Shown piece after piece: positions 32,028-43,000 of a stretch of DNA of 50,058 nucleotides (position 1 is the stretch's first letter; the number at the start of each line of letters is the position of its first letter). The stretch is from the NCBI GenBank assembly GCA_905233425.1, contig CAJOEC010000073.1:1-50058 (forward strand), given 5' to 3'. The DNA is from an uncultured Prevotella sp. (GTDB lineage: Bacteria > Bacteroidota > Bacteroidia > Bacteroidales > Bacteroidaceae). The notes beneath the pieces are model-generated. The model had not been told where the DNA came from. It searched no databases and worked only from the letters and a program-made list of their open reading frames with translations. The translations under genes were made by a program, and so were the position numbers.

Positions 32028-32258
32028 ATGATGCAGTTAGTTAATCGCAGCGGTGCCGTGCTTCTTGAAAGGCAACGGGTAGGCGAGCAAAGCTCGGGAA
32101 TGAGGGAGAAGCCACACACGCAGAGGACGCACACTTCGACGCTCCACGTCAGGAGCATGTCGAAGGGCATGAAGAAGACTGTCAAGCCCGTGCTCATGAG
32201 CAAGGAGGAGTTTTTCACCAAAGTCATCAAGCCCACGGACAACAATGGCAACGTATAA
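32028..32258 (+). CDS. Small basic protein coupled to an aspartic protease
   Basis: From ATG 32028 the frame encodes 76 basic residues. Residues about 15-24 (QRVGEQSSGM) come from a GGGTAGGCGAGCAAAGCTCG piece matching the CGAGCAAGCTCGCCTACCC module of family A repeats. So the natural protein may begin later, at MSKGMKKTVKPVLMSKEEFF (from about 32157). The 3' end overlaps the protease start by 14 bases, so the two are translated together. It may be a substrate, inhibitor or targeting partner of the protease. No family recognised. Confidence 0.5.
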   Translation: MMQLVNRSGAVLLERQRVGEQSSGMREKPHTQRTHTSTLHVRSMSKGMKKTVKPVLMSKEEFFTKVIKPTDNNGNV

Positions 32259-32658
32259 GAAGGAATATCCCTACCTGATGGAGGGCATTGTGACCCCGTT
32301 GGACGTTTATTCTGCCGACGGTCGCAGTTTCCACACCGAGCGGGCCATCTGGGACACGGGAGCCGACACCACCATCATTTCCTCGTGCATCGTCCGCGAA
32401 CTGAACCTCCAGCCCTACAAGCAGGGCGGCATTTCGGGCATCAGCGGCGACACCGGCTCCAGCGTCTATCTCGTCCACGTGCTCGTTCCCACGGGCGACT
32501 TCGTGACCAGCGTCGAGGTCATGGAGAGCGACTTCCAGGACATCGACGTGCTCATTGGCATGGATGTCATCGTCTTCGGCGACTTCCTCATCACCAACGC
32601 GGACGGGAAGACGACGTTCCAGTTTCGCACACCCAGCGAGGGAGGGGTGGAACTGTAA
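32245..32658 (+). CDS. Retropepsin-like aspartic protease, single domain
   Basis: The 137-residue protein has the retropepsin signature in AIWDTGADTTIISSCIV (about residues 34-50), where DTGA is the catalytic Asp motif. The later hydrophobic turn DVLIGMDVIVFGDF (about 105-120) fits the second conserved element (I-G-x-D). Like viral proteases it must dimerise to build one active site. There is no signal peptide, so it acts in the cytoplasm. The N-terminal MATYKKEYPYLMEGIVTPLD is part of the fold. Its target is unknown. The coupled small basic protein is the obvious candidate partner. Confidence 0.8.
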   Translation: MATYKKEYPYLMEGIVTPLDVYSADGRSFHTERAIWDTGADTTIISSCIVRELNLQPYKQGGISGISGDTGSSVYLVHVLVPTGDFVTSVEVMESDFQDIDVLIGMDVIVFGDFLITNADGKTTFQFRTPSEGGVEL

Positions 32659-32782
32659 GCGAGAAACAACCTACCGAACGACATTAAACGAGAGGGGGAT
32701 TTCAGGGATGAGAAAGATTGAGGTGATAACATTGTTTAACGCGAATTGTTTGGCCAAGTCAAATAATTCGTTAACTCACTCA

Positions 32783-32805
32783 CTAACTAACTAACTAACT
32801 AACTA
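32783..32805. repeat. CTAA tetranucleotide microsatellite
   Basis: Five full CTAA units plus CTA, preceded by ACTCACT. It lies about 140 bases before a secreted-protein start and outside any coding frame. A change in copy number could alter promoter spacing, but no promoter was found next to it. Confidence 0.7.
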
Positions 32806-32858
32806 TTATTCTCTAAGGTACGCGCGATTGAAGAGAGGCGCGCGGGCGCGTCAAGATA

Positions 32859-32890
32859 CGGCTTCCTTTGCAGAAATGCAAGGGAGGCCG
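32859..32890 (+). promoter_or_regulatory. 14-bp hairpin in the leader of the secreted-protein remnant
   Basis: CGGCTTCCTTTGCA (32859-32872) pairs fully with TGCAAGGGAGGCCG (32877-32890), allowing two G-U pairs, around a GAAA loop. It lies 56 nt before the start codon at 32947. It could stabilise the message or stop upstream transcription. Confidence 0.5.
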
Positions 32891-32946
32891 CAGTGTTTTC
32901 CGGGTGTATTCATAAGAAATAATGAAACTATCATAAAGAAATAAAT

Positions 32947-33669
32947 ATGAGACAAAAACCAAACACATTCATTTCACGGGCGGCCGCCATGCTGCTCACA
33001 GTAATCATGGCCTTCGCAGGAGCGCAGACGGCGGGGGCTGACAACGTCAGGGTGAACATCAACGGCAACTACACAATCCAGTTCCTGCCATCGAGCGGCT
33101 ACGTCGTCAATAAGGTGACGATAGAAAGCGCCTTAAGTGTGGGCGTCGTTGACATCACCAACGATCTCAGCAACATCGACGGCGGCAAATCATACAACAT
33201 GAATCTAAACTTTGGCACCGACAATTACACCGTCTATTTCGACGAGCCGGGCGCCGCCAGCTTTTACACCCTCACCAGCAAAGTATCTGATGGCAGCATA
33301 ATCTTCAGCGTGGGCGGCGCGACCGTCACCACCGCAGAGGAGGGCGACCGCGTGGACATCACGCTCTCCGAGCCGGGCAGCGGCTATTACTGGGATGTCA
33401 GTTCCACGAAGAAAATCCTTATAATCCTTAAAATCCTTAGACATATTTTCCTCGGAGGAAGATACAGACCCCACCCCCAGCCCCTCACTCACCCCGCCCC
33501 GGCCTTTCGGCCACCCCGCCCCTCAAAGGGGTGGGGAGGGGAGGGGAGAGCGGCAGAGAGCCTGTCCCCACGACCCAAAAAGCCCCAGGAGATTGGAAAT
33601 AGTTCGCGCCGTGCGAACTGTCAGTTCGCGCCGGGCGGACTCGGAGTTCGCACGGCGCGAACTTTTTGA
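32947..33669 (+). pseudogene. Truncated secreted protein fused to intergenic repeats
   Basis: The first ~155 codons are a genuine secreted protein: a signal region (RAAAMLLTVIMAFAGAQTAG), then a beta-rich domain with VRVNINGNYTIQFLPSSGYV and SGGATVTTAEEGDRV-like wording. After WDVSSTKK (about 33410) the codons only translate repeat DNA: three AATCCTTA-type 9-mers, a GC-rich ACCCCACCCCCAGCCCCTC element, and the 22-bp-period palindromes. The rest of the protein, which in this style would be long and end in an export tail, is gone. So this is a gene cut off by repeat insertion or deletion. Confidence 0.7.
33601..33663. repeat. Three 19-bp palindromes at 22-bp period, copy 2
   Basis: Units AGTTCGCGCCGTGCGAACT and two variants start at 33601, 33623 and 33645, the same period as the copy at 6223-6285. 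Both copies follow AAAAAGCC and end in CTTTTTG. Confidence 0.75.
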
Positions 33670-33784
33670 CGTCCTGGAGGGGTCTGAAAGGCCTAACGAG
33701 GACGCCCCAGAGTCTAAGCAAAGCAACAACGACCGATGGTGAAATAAGGAACTGACACCAAATAAAGTTTAGAAATAATGTCTG

Positions 33785-34168
33785 AAACGAATTTCCGTAA
33801 TTATCGTAATTTATCCGTAAATGATTATCCGCAATCAGGTGACTAAGACGCTGAAGGCGTCTCCTCTCAATAACCGAGGGTGCGAGCGTAGCGAGCACCC
33901 CCGGATAGCAGGTGTATGGGTAACATCGACCCTAAAGGGGTCGCCCGTGCTCACGGGAGGGGCGCCCGTGAGCACGGGCGATCCCTTCTCTAACTATCCG
34001 CAGGTCGTATTCCCGAGCAAGCTCGCCTACCCGTAGCCTTTCCGACCTACGGCTATTGAGCGGTGACGCTTTCAGCGTCAGTTGCACTTCTTTGCGGATA
34101 ATCATTTTCCGTAATTTCCTTAATTATGTCAATTATGGGCAAATTATGGATATTACGGTAATTCGTTT
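33785..34168. repeat. Family A copy 3 inside a MITE-like element
   Basis: The family A modules (about 33838-34085) are framed by ATGATTATCCGCA (33821-33833) and its exact reverse complement (34093-34105). Outside these, AAACGAATTTCCGTAAT (33785-33801) is inverted at 34152-34168 with one mismatch. The result is a 384-bp element with nested terminal inverted repeats and no coding capacity. It adds a GCCCGTGCTCACGGG-type palindrome not seen in copies 1 and 2. It ends about 120 nt before the lepA promoter box. The remaining bases between the truncated gene and lepA hold nothing else recognisable. Confidence 0.7.
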
Positions 34169-34287
34169 CCATTGTCCCCCACCTGGATTTCAGTTCGGGG
34201 TCACAAATGTCTCCCGTTCCGGTGGTGACCTCGCCCGACAAAAAATTAAAAAACTATAAAATTTCGGAGTGTCTGCGATTTTTTGTG

Positions 34288-34295
34288 TAACTTTG
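34288..34295 (+). promoter_or_regulatory. -7 box of lepA
   Basis: TAACTTTG fits TAnnTTTG and lies 22 nt before the ATG. The -33 side is weak. Confidence 0.5.
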
Positions 34296-34317
34296 CACTT
34301 TAAAACGCGCAAAATCA

Positions 34318-36135
<1,818 letters not shown>

Positions 36136-36170
36136 AGTTCTCAACGCCCAAGTCTATACCAAAAACTAAA

Positions 36171-36370
36171 ATGATTATCCGCATGTGCCCGACAGTCGGC
36201 CTGAAAGGCCAAAAAGCTAATAGCCCAGGGCATCGCCCTGGGTATAGAGGGTGTACGGTCCCGCCCTGTAAGGGCAAAAGAATGAGTAGGAGGCGCCGCC
36301 TCCGTCCAAGGCTTTTGCCCTTTCAGGGCGTGGGTCACTCGTCCTGCTCCCCAGGGCGATGCCCTGGGCT
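36171..36370. repeat. Family B fold-back repeat, copy 2
   Basis: It starts with ATGATTATCCGCA, then GGCCTGAAAGGCC, GCCCAGGGCATCGCCCTGGG, GCCCTGTAAGGGC, GGAGGCGCCGCCTCC, GCCCTTTCAGGGC and CCCAGGGCGATGCCCTGGG. The right-hand GGCCTTTCAGGCC end is missing, so this copy is truncated. It lies between lepA and the Crp-family gene. Confidence 0.78.
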
Positions 36371-36423
36371 TAGTCATAAAAACTAAAGTCTCTAAACCCT
36401 AAACGCTAAACGCTCAACCTAAT

Positions 36424-37023
36424 ATGGCAAACCTAAGTTTAACTACACGCGACGTGGCCCGCGAACTGGCCCGCAGATACAGTACGATGACGCACGACGA
36501 GCTGGACATGCTCGAAGAGATTCTCGTGCCCATGAAATTCCCCAAAGGTGCCCGCATACTTGACGAAGGAGAGGTGTGTCGCAACATCTACTGGATAGTG
36601 AAAGGGTTGGTGCGCCAGTTCTATTTCAAGAACAAGAAGGAACTGACCGAATACATGGCCACCGAGAACACCATCTGCATGAGCATTGAGAGCCTCTTCC
36701 ACGAGACTCCCTCCCGCCAGATTATCCAGGCACTCGAACCCACAGTCATCTACGCCCTTCCCATGCACGACTTGGAGACGGCAGCAATCAAGAGCGTGAA
36801 CATACAGATGCTCTACCGCAAAATTCTCGAGGAGTCGCTCATCATCAGCCAGCAGCGTGCCGACATGCTGCGCTTCGAGAGTGCACAGGACCGCTACCAG
36901 AAACTGGTCAAGACGTCTCCCCAACTCGTGCTCCGCGCCCCGCTGGTCTACATCGCCAGCTATCTGCAGATGACGCCTGAGACTCTAAGCCGTGTGCGCA
37001 CAGCCGTACTGCTGAACTCCTGA
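36424..37023 (+). CDS. Crp/Fnr-family cyclic-nucleotide-binding-fold regulator
   Basis: The 199-residue protein has a cNMP-binding beta-roll (residues about 25-130): FPKGARILDEGEVCRNIYWI, VKGLVRQFYFKNKKELTEYM, SIESLFHETPSRQIIQALEP. A dimer helix follows (YRKILEESLIISQQRADMLR). The C-terminal end is a short helix-turn-helix (VYIASYLQMTPETLSRVRTA). The Arg that binds cAMP phosphate in E. coli Crp is not clearly present, so the effector is open. Such Crp-like proteins are frequent in Bacteroidetes. Family B repeats flank it on both sides. No TAnnTTTG box was found upstream. Confidence 0.85.
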   Translation: MANLSLTTRDVARELARRYSTMTHDELDMLEEILVPMKFPKGARILDEGEVCRNIYWIVKGLVRQFYFKNKKELTEYMATENTICMSIESLFHETPSRQIIQALEPTVIYALPMHDLETAAIKSVNIQMLYRKILEESLIISQQRADMLRFESAQDRYQKLVKTSPQLVLRAPLVYIASYLQMTPETLSRVRTAVLLNS

Positions 37024-37058
37024 GAAACTTTCAAGCTGTGCGGGTGATTTTCTCTCAA

Positions 37059-37261
37059 ACGGCCTGAAAGGCCAAAAGCCAATAGCCCAGGGCAGCGCCC
37101 TGGGTAAAAGTGGCGGTGAGATTTCGCCCTGCAAGGGCAAAAGAGATAATAGGAGGCAACGCCTCCGAGTAATTCTTTTGCCCTTGCAGGGCGAAGGTTT
37201 TTCGGTACAAATAACCCAGGGCGCTGCCCTGGGCTATGTGCTTATTGGCCTTTCAGGCCGT
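37059..37261. repeat. Family B fold-back repeat, copy 3
   Basis: Complete copy: ACGGCCTGAAAGGCC at the left, GGCCTTTCAGGCCGT at the right (37247-37261), GCCCAGGGCAGCGCCCTGGG and its inverted partner inside, and GCCCTGCAAGGGC in the centre. It begins 36 bases after the Crp-family stop. It ends two bases before the stop codon of the convergent gene, so it may act as terminator for both. Confidence 0.8.
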
Positions 37262-37263
37262 TT

Positions 37264-38280
37264 TTAGCGGATGCCAACCTTTGCCAAAGCCCTGAAAATA
37301 AGCCTCTCCTCATTGGTGAAGTCTTGGTCGAACATTTTGTCGCCATTGGGGATGAGACGCAGGAACAGACGGCAGAGGTAGGCGAGGAAACAGCATGAAA
37401 GATAGAGCGGCACACCGTCGTACCCCTCGTCCTTTTGGCCCTGGTCCTGGTATTGCAAGAGACCGTTGTATATGGGGTGGGCGTGTATGCTCAGATGACG
37501 GTAGAGAAGGTTCATGTCCTCCTGGTCTTTGTTGAAGAGGAAACGCCATGCCTGGTTGTAGGAGACCCGACGCACATCCTGCTGGCCCTGCCGACGGAAG
37601 AACGCTATACAGCTGTTTTGCGTTGGTTTGTCGGGCGCCGTCCATTCATCAAGTTTTGTGCAGCACTCCATCCCGAGGCGAGTGGAGAAGATGTCGTTCC
37701 TAAGCACATCAATCATTCCTCTCTCCTCTCTCCTCTCTCCTCTCTCCTCTTTTTTCATTCCTCTTTCCTCTCCCCTCTCTCCTCTCTCCTCCTTTTTCTC
37801 TCCTCTCTCCTCTGTATCAAGGTCAATGAGGTTTTTCATGCTGTTTATCTTCCAGTAGTCCCACACCACTTTCCGCTCTTCGTCGGTCCTGGGGTGCTCA
37901 TACAGGAAATAGAACATCACTAAATGCTCATAGACCGAGCGTGTAAGCATGACGGTCTTGAACTCCTCGTGCAGCTGGAACGTCTCCCCCTGGTATCTCA
38001 GAGCTATTCCTTCCTTTGTCAGCTTATGGTTGCAGAGGTGTGTCGATGTCATCCTCTGTAGGAATGCGCTTGCCACCGACATCCGTTCTTCCGTCGCCAG
38101 GTTCTCGTAGTCGACGATGGTATGGCAGATGGTGTGCGTGGCCATCTTTGTTATAAGCTCAGAGAGCCACAGGCACGCCTCCAACCGTTTCTGTGGCTCC
38201 AGTTTGTCATTGACAGGTGCGTAGACAATTCTCGCAATGTCTGTCTGCTTGTTGTCCTTTGGTGTTTTCCTGTTATCCAT
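37264..38280 (-). CDS. 338-residue protein of unknown function with a polypurine-coded insert
   Basis: No signal peptide is present. The N-terminal half is helical (EPQKRLEACLWLSELITKMA, VYEHLVMFYFLYEHPRTDEE). The C-terminal half has HLSIHAHPIYNGLLQYQ and YLSCCFLAYLCRLFLRL, vaguely like DUF5677-type proteins, not confirmed. Residues about 155-188 are almost only E, R, G and K (EERGEKKEERGERGEERG…). They come from a CCTCTCT heptamer-rich tract at 37715-37813. Because the heptamer is not a multiple of three, copy-number change would shift the frame. The frame is open here, so this allele is readable. Confidence 0.7.
   Translation of the reverse strand: MDNRKTPKDNKQTDIARIVYAPVNDKLEPQKRLEACLWLSELITKMATHTICHTIVDYENLATEERMSVASAFLQRMTSTHLCNHKLTKEGIALRYQGETFQLHEEFKTVMLTRSVYEHLVMFYFLYEHPRTDEERKVVWDYWKINSMKNLIDLDTEERGEKKEERGERGEERGMKKEERGERREERGMIDVLRNDIFSTRLGMECCTKLDEWTAPDKPTQNSCIAFFRRQGQQDVRRVSYNQAWRFLFNKDQEDMNLLYRHLSIHAHPIYNGLLQYQDQGQKDEGYDGVPLYLSCCFLAYLCRLFLRLIPNGDKMFDQDFTNEERLIFRALAKVGIR
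37715..37813. repeat. Polypyrimidine tract with heptamer repeats inside a gene
   Basis: About 100 bases are nearly pure C/T on the plus strand, with at least four tandem CCTCTCT-type units (about 37718-37749) and degenerate copies after two CATTCC breaks. Mirror-symmetric polypurine tracts of this type can form triplex DNA. It lies within the coding frame of the unknown gene on the minus strand. Confidence 0.8.
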
Positions 38281-38312
38281 ATCTTTACAATCTTATTTTG
38301 CCGCCCGCCACA

Positions 38313-39569
38313 CTATTGGTAGCTCTTCAGCAGTTTGTGAACTGCCTTGTCGAGCGACTCTGAAGGCTCTATGATGTTATAGTCCTGCCAGAATTCCGGG
38401 TCGCGGAAATACTCCACCTTGTCGAAGAAAGCGTCGCGCCGGTCGAAGGAGGCGTGGCCTCTGATGGGCTTCGCCTCGCCCTCTGCCTTGTCAGTAACAG
38501 CCATCTCGCAAACGGCGATGAACGATGTGGCGAAGAGTCGCCGCCGCCAGTCGCAGTTGAAGCGGAAGGTGGTGCGCAGGTAGCTGATGCGCGTCACCCC
38601 GTCGTCGCCCTGCCGATAGTCGACAAGCACCGACAGCTCCTTAGGGCGGAATCTGACGCCCGTCGGTTTCCTGACAAGTATCATGTTTGTGACCTTCGCC
38701 CGGTCACTCATGTCGAGCGACAGATCTGCCCGTGTGAACGCGAGTGTCTGCTTGTCGATGTACAGTCGTCCATAGTAGAGGGGGTATTCCCGGTTGTGCC
38801 GTGGCGCGAGGCTCACCACATACTGCATGCGGTCGCCGATGCTTGTGGGTGCTTCCATTTTGAGGTCGTAGTAGTTCAGCTCTTCCTCGTCAAGCAGTAT
38901 GTCGGGGTTTTTCACAACGTCCAACTGCACAGGCATAACCGGCCCGCCCATCACTTTCACCGACAGCGTGTCGCTGGCCTTGGGGCTGAGCAGTCTGCGG
39001 CCTTTCACTATTCCTACACGATCGCGGCCCGACTCCACGAAGTCTTGCTGTCCTATTGTCTTGTTGTCCAGTCTTGCGTATGAGGTCTTGTACATGTCGA
39101 CGACACCCTCTGCGACGAGTATATACTTCTGCCGCTTCATGGCTGTCTCGCGGTAGAAGCAGTGGAGCAGTTCGGGCTGTGTGCTGTAGTTTCTGGGTAT
39201 TTGGCTGATGGCCTTCTCCACGAGTGCGCGGGCGTTGTCGGCCATGACAAGCACCTCCTGCAGCTGTATTGTCGTCGGCTTCAGCCGTATCTGCAACGGA
39301 GTCTTGGTGCCGCCGTCGAGCTTCACTTTCTGCGGCTGGTAGCCTACGTGTGAGACGGTGACGGTGGTTACAGTCCCATCAGCACCCGTCTTCAGCGTGA
39401 AGAACCCGTCGTCGTTTGTCACCACAGACCATTTCCCTGCGGTGACGCTGGCACCCCCGACGGGTCGTCCTGTCGCCGCGTCGCTGACGGTTCCGCTGAT
39501 GACGGTATTCTGTGCCCAGATGGCAGCGGCGGCTAATAGGATAATAAAACATGATAATACTCTCTTCAT
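38313..39569 (-). CDS. Secreted protein with carboxypeptidase-regulatory-like domain
   Basis: The 418-residue protein has a signal peptide (LLAAAAIWAQ, cut before NTVIS). An N-terminal CarboxypepD_reg-like beta domain follows (residues about 20-95: ISGTVSDAATGRPVGGASVT, VSHVGYQPQKVKL). A second conserved region starts LVEKAISQIPRNYSTQPELL and has HCFYRETAMKRQKYILVAEG. The rest is beta-rich. These proteins resemble TonB-dependent-receptor relatives in Bacteroidetes but lack a plug and barrel. They are probably periplasmic or surface-linked; the role is unknown. It is divergent from the small membrane protein and giant surface protein. Confidence 0.82.
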   Translation of the reverse strand: MKRVLSCFIILLAAAAIWAQNTVISGTVSDAATGRPVGGASVTAGKWSVVTNDDGFFTLKTGADGTVTTVTVSHVGYQPQKVKLDGGTKTPLQIRLKPTTIQLQEVLVMADNARALVEKAISQIPRNYSTQPELLHCFYRETAMKRQKYILVAEGVVDMYKTSYARLDNKTIGQQDFVESGRDRVGIVKGRRLLSPKASDTLSVKVMGGPVMPVQLDVVKNPDILLDEEELNYYDLKMEAPTSIGDRMQYVVSLAPRHNREYPLYYGRLYIDKQTLAFTRADLSLDMSDRAKVTNMILVRKPTGVRFRPKELSVLVDYRQGDDGVTRISYLRTTFRFNCDWRRRLFATSFIAVCEMAVTDKAEGEAKPIRGHASFDRRDAFFDKVEYFRDPEFWQDYNIIEPSESLDKAVHKLLKSYQ

Positions 39570-39621
39570 AGTCTGTTCAGTTTTCCGGCTTAACGGTAGT
39601 GTCGTTCCTTTTATCTGCTTG

Positions 39622-39652
39622 CAAAATTACATCATTTTGACGAAACAGCAAA
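39622..39652 (-). promoter_or_regulatory. Promoter of the carboxypeptidase-regulatory-domain gene
   Basis: On the minus strand TTTG (39649-39652), 19 nt, TAATTTTG (39622-39629). Confidence 0.6.
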
Positions 39653-39663
39653 ATTTGCGACGA

Positions 39664-39738
39664 TTATTCGTCCAGAAAAGTGTATTTCGTGACTACACAT
39701 ACGTCAATTCGTCTGAAAATGTGCGTTAATTCGTCTGA
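39664..39738. repeat. Repeated ATTCGTCTG words between divergent promoters
   Basis: AATTCGTCTGA occurs at 39706-39716 and 39728-39738, 22 bases apart, with a related ATTATTCGTCCAG at about 39663. They lie between two divergent promoters on one face of the helix, the expected layout of an operator. Confidence 0.4.
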
Positions 39739-39742
39739 GCTA

Positions 39743-39773
39743 TTGCAGGAATGAAAATTATGTTGTATATTTG
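39743..39773 (+). promoter_or_regulatory. Promoter of the small membrane protein gene
   Basis: TTG (39743-39745), 20 nt, TATATTTG (39766-39773), with a 25-nt leader. It may also serve the giant gene, since no other box was found before 40093. Confidence 0.65.
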
Positions 39774-39798
39774 CATCGTAAAAACCTAACACACCATT

Positions 39799-39981
39799 AT
39801 GAACGAGACAATATTTATGCTCACTACCGTCATCGCCCTGCTCGTGGTCATCATCGGGGTGCTGCTTTGGCGTTACCTGAACAGCCAGCACGAGTTGAGC
39901 CTGAAGAACGACACCATCATCCGCGAGATACGCGAGAACGTGGAGCTGCGCAGCGAGCTGGAGCGTAGGCTGGCCGTCTGA
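39799..39981 (+). CDS. 60-residue single-span membrane protein
   Basis: The protein MNETIFMLTTVIALLVVIIG… has one membrane helix (residues about 6-27). A charged helical tail follows (LNSQHELSLKNDTIIREIRE…LRSELERRLAV) that could form a coiled coil. It has its own promoter and lies 111 nt before the giant surface protein gene. Its role is unknown. A membrane anchor or assembly partner is possible. Confidence 0.75.
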   Translation: MNETIFMLTTVIALLVVIIGVLLWRYLNSQHELSLKNDTIIREIRENVELRSELERRLAV

Positions 39982-40092
39982 CGAGCCTGTGATACGTATG
40001 GAAAAAGATTTGAGACGATTTTGAAAACCATAAACTTTAACCATTTAAACATATTACAAACTAAAGTCTAATCATTTAAACAATTTGGAATT

Positions 40093-43000
40093 ATGGAAAA
40101 GACTACAAAACAATTGGAGCGATGGTGGCGGGTGCCGCTGTTGACCTCCCCTTTGTGCAAGACAACCAGCTCGCACGGCCAAATGCGGCGGCTATCACTG
40201 TTCAGCACATTGCTTATTTTCGTGATGTCCTTTATGCCTCAAGGGGCACAGGGAAAGTATAGTCTCGTCGATGGAACAGGCTTCTTCTGGGACTATTTCA
40301 TGAAAGATTTCACGTATAATGCGAATACTAACACTATCACCTTCACCTCGCAATACTGCCATCAATATTTGGCTTCTTTCGACGAAGGTTTTTATAATTC
40401 AAACGGCTTTACCTTCTATGCTCGCAAGGACGGTAATTATACTTCTGCTAGCGGATGGACTAAATTGGGCACCATCAGAATAAAAGCCAACACCAAGGAG
40501 CTTGAAATATTAAATACTGCAATGGGGTTTGGTATGACTTCTGATGCTGTAAAAATTCTTAACGAAGGACCAACTCCAGCAGCTGATAAGCCATACGGAT
40601 ACAATTACATCAGGACTTTCAAATGGGAACTTCCAATAGAGTGGCGCAACTGTAACATCCATTTCATGGCACAGGGTACATGGACTGACAAAGATGGCAC
40701 GACTGACCCACACACGATAAATAGTCGAAGTGATGGTCATGTACGCTCCCAAAAAACACCATATACGTTCACAATCCGCAAAATTACGTGGAATGGCGAC
40801 CTTACGATTTCGCCAGACAGCACTATAACCGTTCCCTACAAGTTAGAAACAACCGCCAGAAACACCGATGGCTATACACGCATCTGGACCTACACTAACG
40901 GTAACTGGAACAATAAGATATCCGCAAAGGAAATTGGGAATAACTTCAATCCTGGAACCTATACCTTCAATATGCACAATGCAGGCCTGAGCTATCGCAA
41001 GGCGTTCAAGATTTCACTTGACCATGAGTTCAGGCACGACAACGACCTGAGCAATAATGGCAAGGCGTACACCACATCTTTTACCAACGATGTAACTTTC
41101 AATGCCTTCCCGGTAGCTACGCTCCAGAGTGCTTTTCTCCCAAAAGAAGAAGAAGGTAAGGTGATAAAACTGACCTGGACGGCCGACATCACCAACTACC
41201 AGGTAGGCAACTGGGGCACGAAGTGGGCCATCTACCGCAATGGTGAGTACTGTAACTCCATACTTCAGAATGAGAATGGCACAGCCCAATACACCGACCA
41301 CACAGGGAATTTGGTTACATACAACACCTATAGCGATGGCATCTTCACCTTCTACGACACCGGTTTCCCCCATGAGAAAGAAGTGAAGTATGAGGTTTAT
41401 TATGTATGGAAAGATTGGAATCCTGCGACGGCAAAGGTGAGTGAGCTGAAATCCACGAATTACGAGATTGTCGACACGGAGCTCAGCATGCCTATCGACA
41501 ACATGACGGTCACTCCATCGGCCGACCGCATTGAGTTCGCCTGGACATCGACTGCCCATAGTGCAGGATGGGGGAACAAGTTCAACATCTACATGGTCGA
41601 CAAGCAAGGCACCAAGACGCTTCTCTACACTATTATACCCAAGGATCAACAGGCCGCCTTCAAGTGGGTGCACCGCTCTAAGGACATCAGCACCCGCAGG
41701 ACTATCGAGGAGAACCCCACTACGGGCAGCTATCCCGCCATTTACTATACCGAAGAGCCACTGAACAACTGCACGCCCCACGACTACATCATCGAGGGTG
41801 TCATCGAAGACGTGGTGTACAATTCGGTGACGCTTGAAAAACGTGCCATTGGCACCGGCACCCTCTTCGAGTCGTTCGAAGCCACCAAGGGCAGCTATAA
41901 CGGCACAGTGAAGCTGACGTGGACGGTGGACAGGCAAGGCTCCAATGTGACGAAGGACTATGAGATACACCGTTGTGTAGCCGGCCAGAATACAGGTGAG
42001 TGGGATTATCTCGAAACCATATCGAGCAATGAGGATCGTCTGCGCTATACCGATGACACGGCTTTGCCAGGGGTTTTCTACAACTATCGCATAACGGTCA
42101 TCGACAGATGCGAAGATGGCCAGGAGATGACGAACTCTATTACCGACATCGGCTTTGCCCAGACCACGGGCACCATCAGCGGACGCATCACCTTCGGTTC
42201 GGCAGGCAGCTCGGTGGAAGGCGTACAGGTGTATTTGCAGAAGACCAGTACTTCGGGTGACGACGTGACACAGTACCACTCCCTGCACTTTACCGGCTAT
42301 GACAGTTTCGTGACATCCGCCTATCCCAGCAATACATACGCTGCCAACAAGTTCTCCAACGGCGCTTTCTCCATGCAGATGTGGATTTATCCCGAAAAGT
42401 TTAGTGAAAACTGTATAGCACGCCTGTACTCCAAGACTTCAGACAACTCAATAGGATTGGGCATGTCTTCATCGGGCAAGCTGTTCTTCTGCGACGGTAA
42501 CACGAAACATGAATTCGACCTTACACTTAAGGAGAACCAGTACAACCACGTGGCTCTGACCCGCAGTGGCAATACGCTGACATGCTACATTATTAATAAC
42601 GGTGCCGACGGCAATCCCGTGCTGCAAAAGGCTACTGCAAACTTGGAAGGCGCCCTGAGCTTCGGCAATGACACGGAGAGTGCCACGCAGTTCGTGCTGG
42701 GCTATGTCAAAGGCTTCATCGACGAATTCCGTCTGTGGACGAAGTGCCTCAGCAAAGACCAGATAGAGGAGAACTACGACCATCTGCTCGTGGGCAACGA
42801 GAAGGGTCTGGAGACCTACTGGACCTTCGACGAGGGTCTGTCTGAGCAGTTCTTCGACTATTCACGCGAAGGCACCGTCTATCACCAGCACCATGGCAAG
42901 ATAGGTGAAAACGTCGAGTCGTCGACCACCACTCCTAACCAGCTGGCTCTGAAAGCCAAGACCGACATCGACGGCAACTACATCATCCAGGGCATCCCGT

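Noticed and set aside
41014..42288. 424-codon open frame opposite the giant LamG gene, and 42862-43950 likewise
   Set aside because: Both are shadows of the coding strand caused by codon bias. No start context, promoter or domain supports them.
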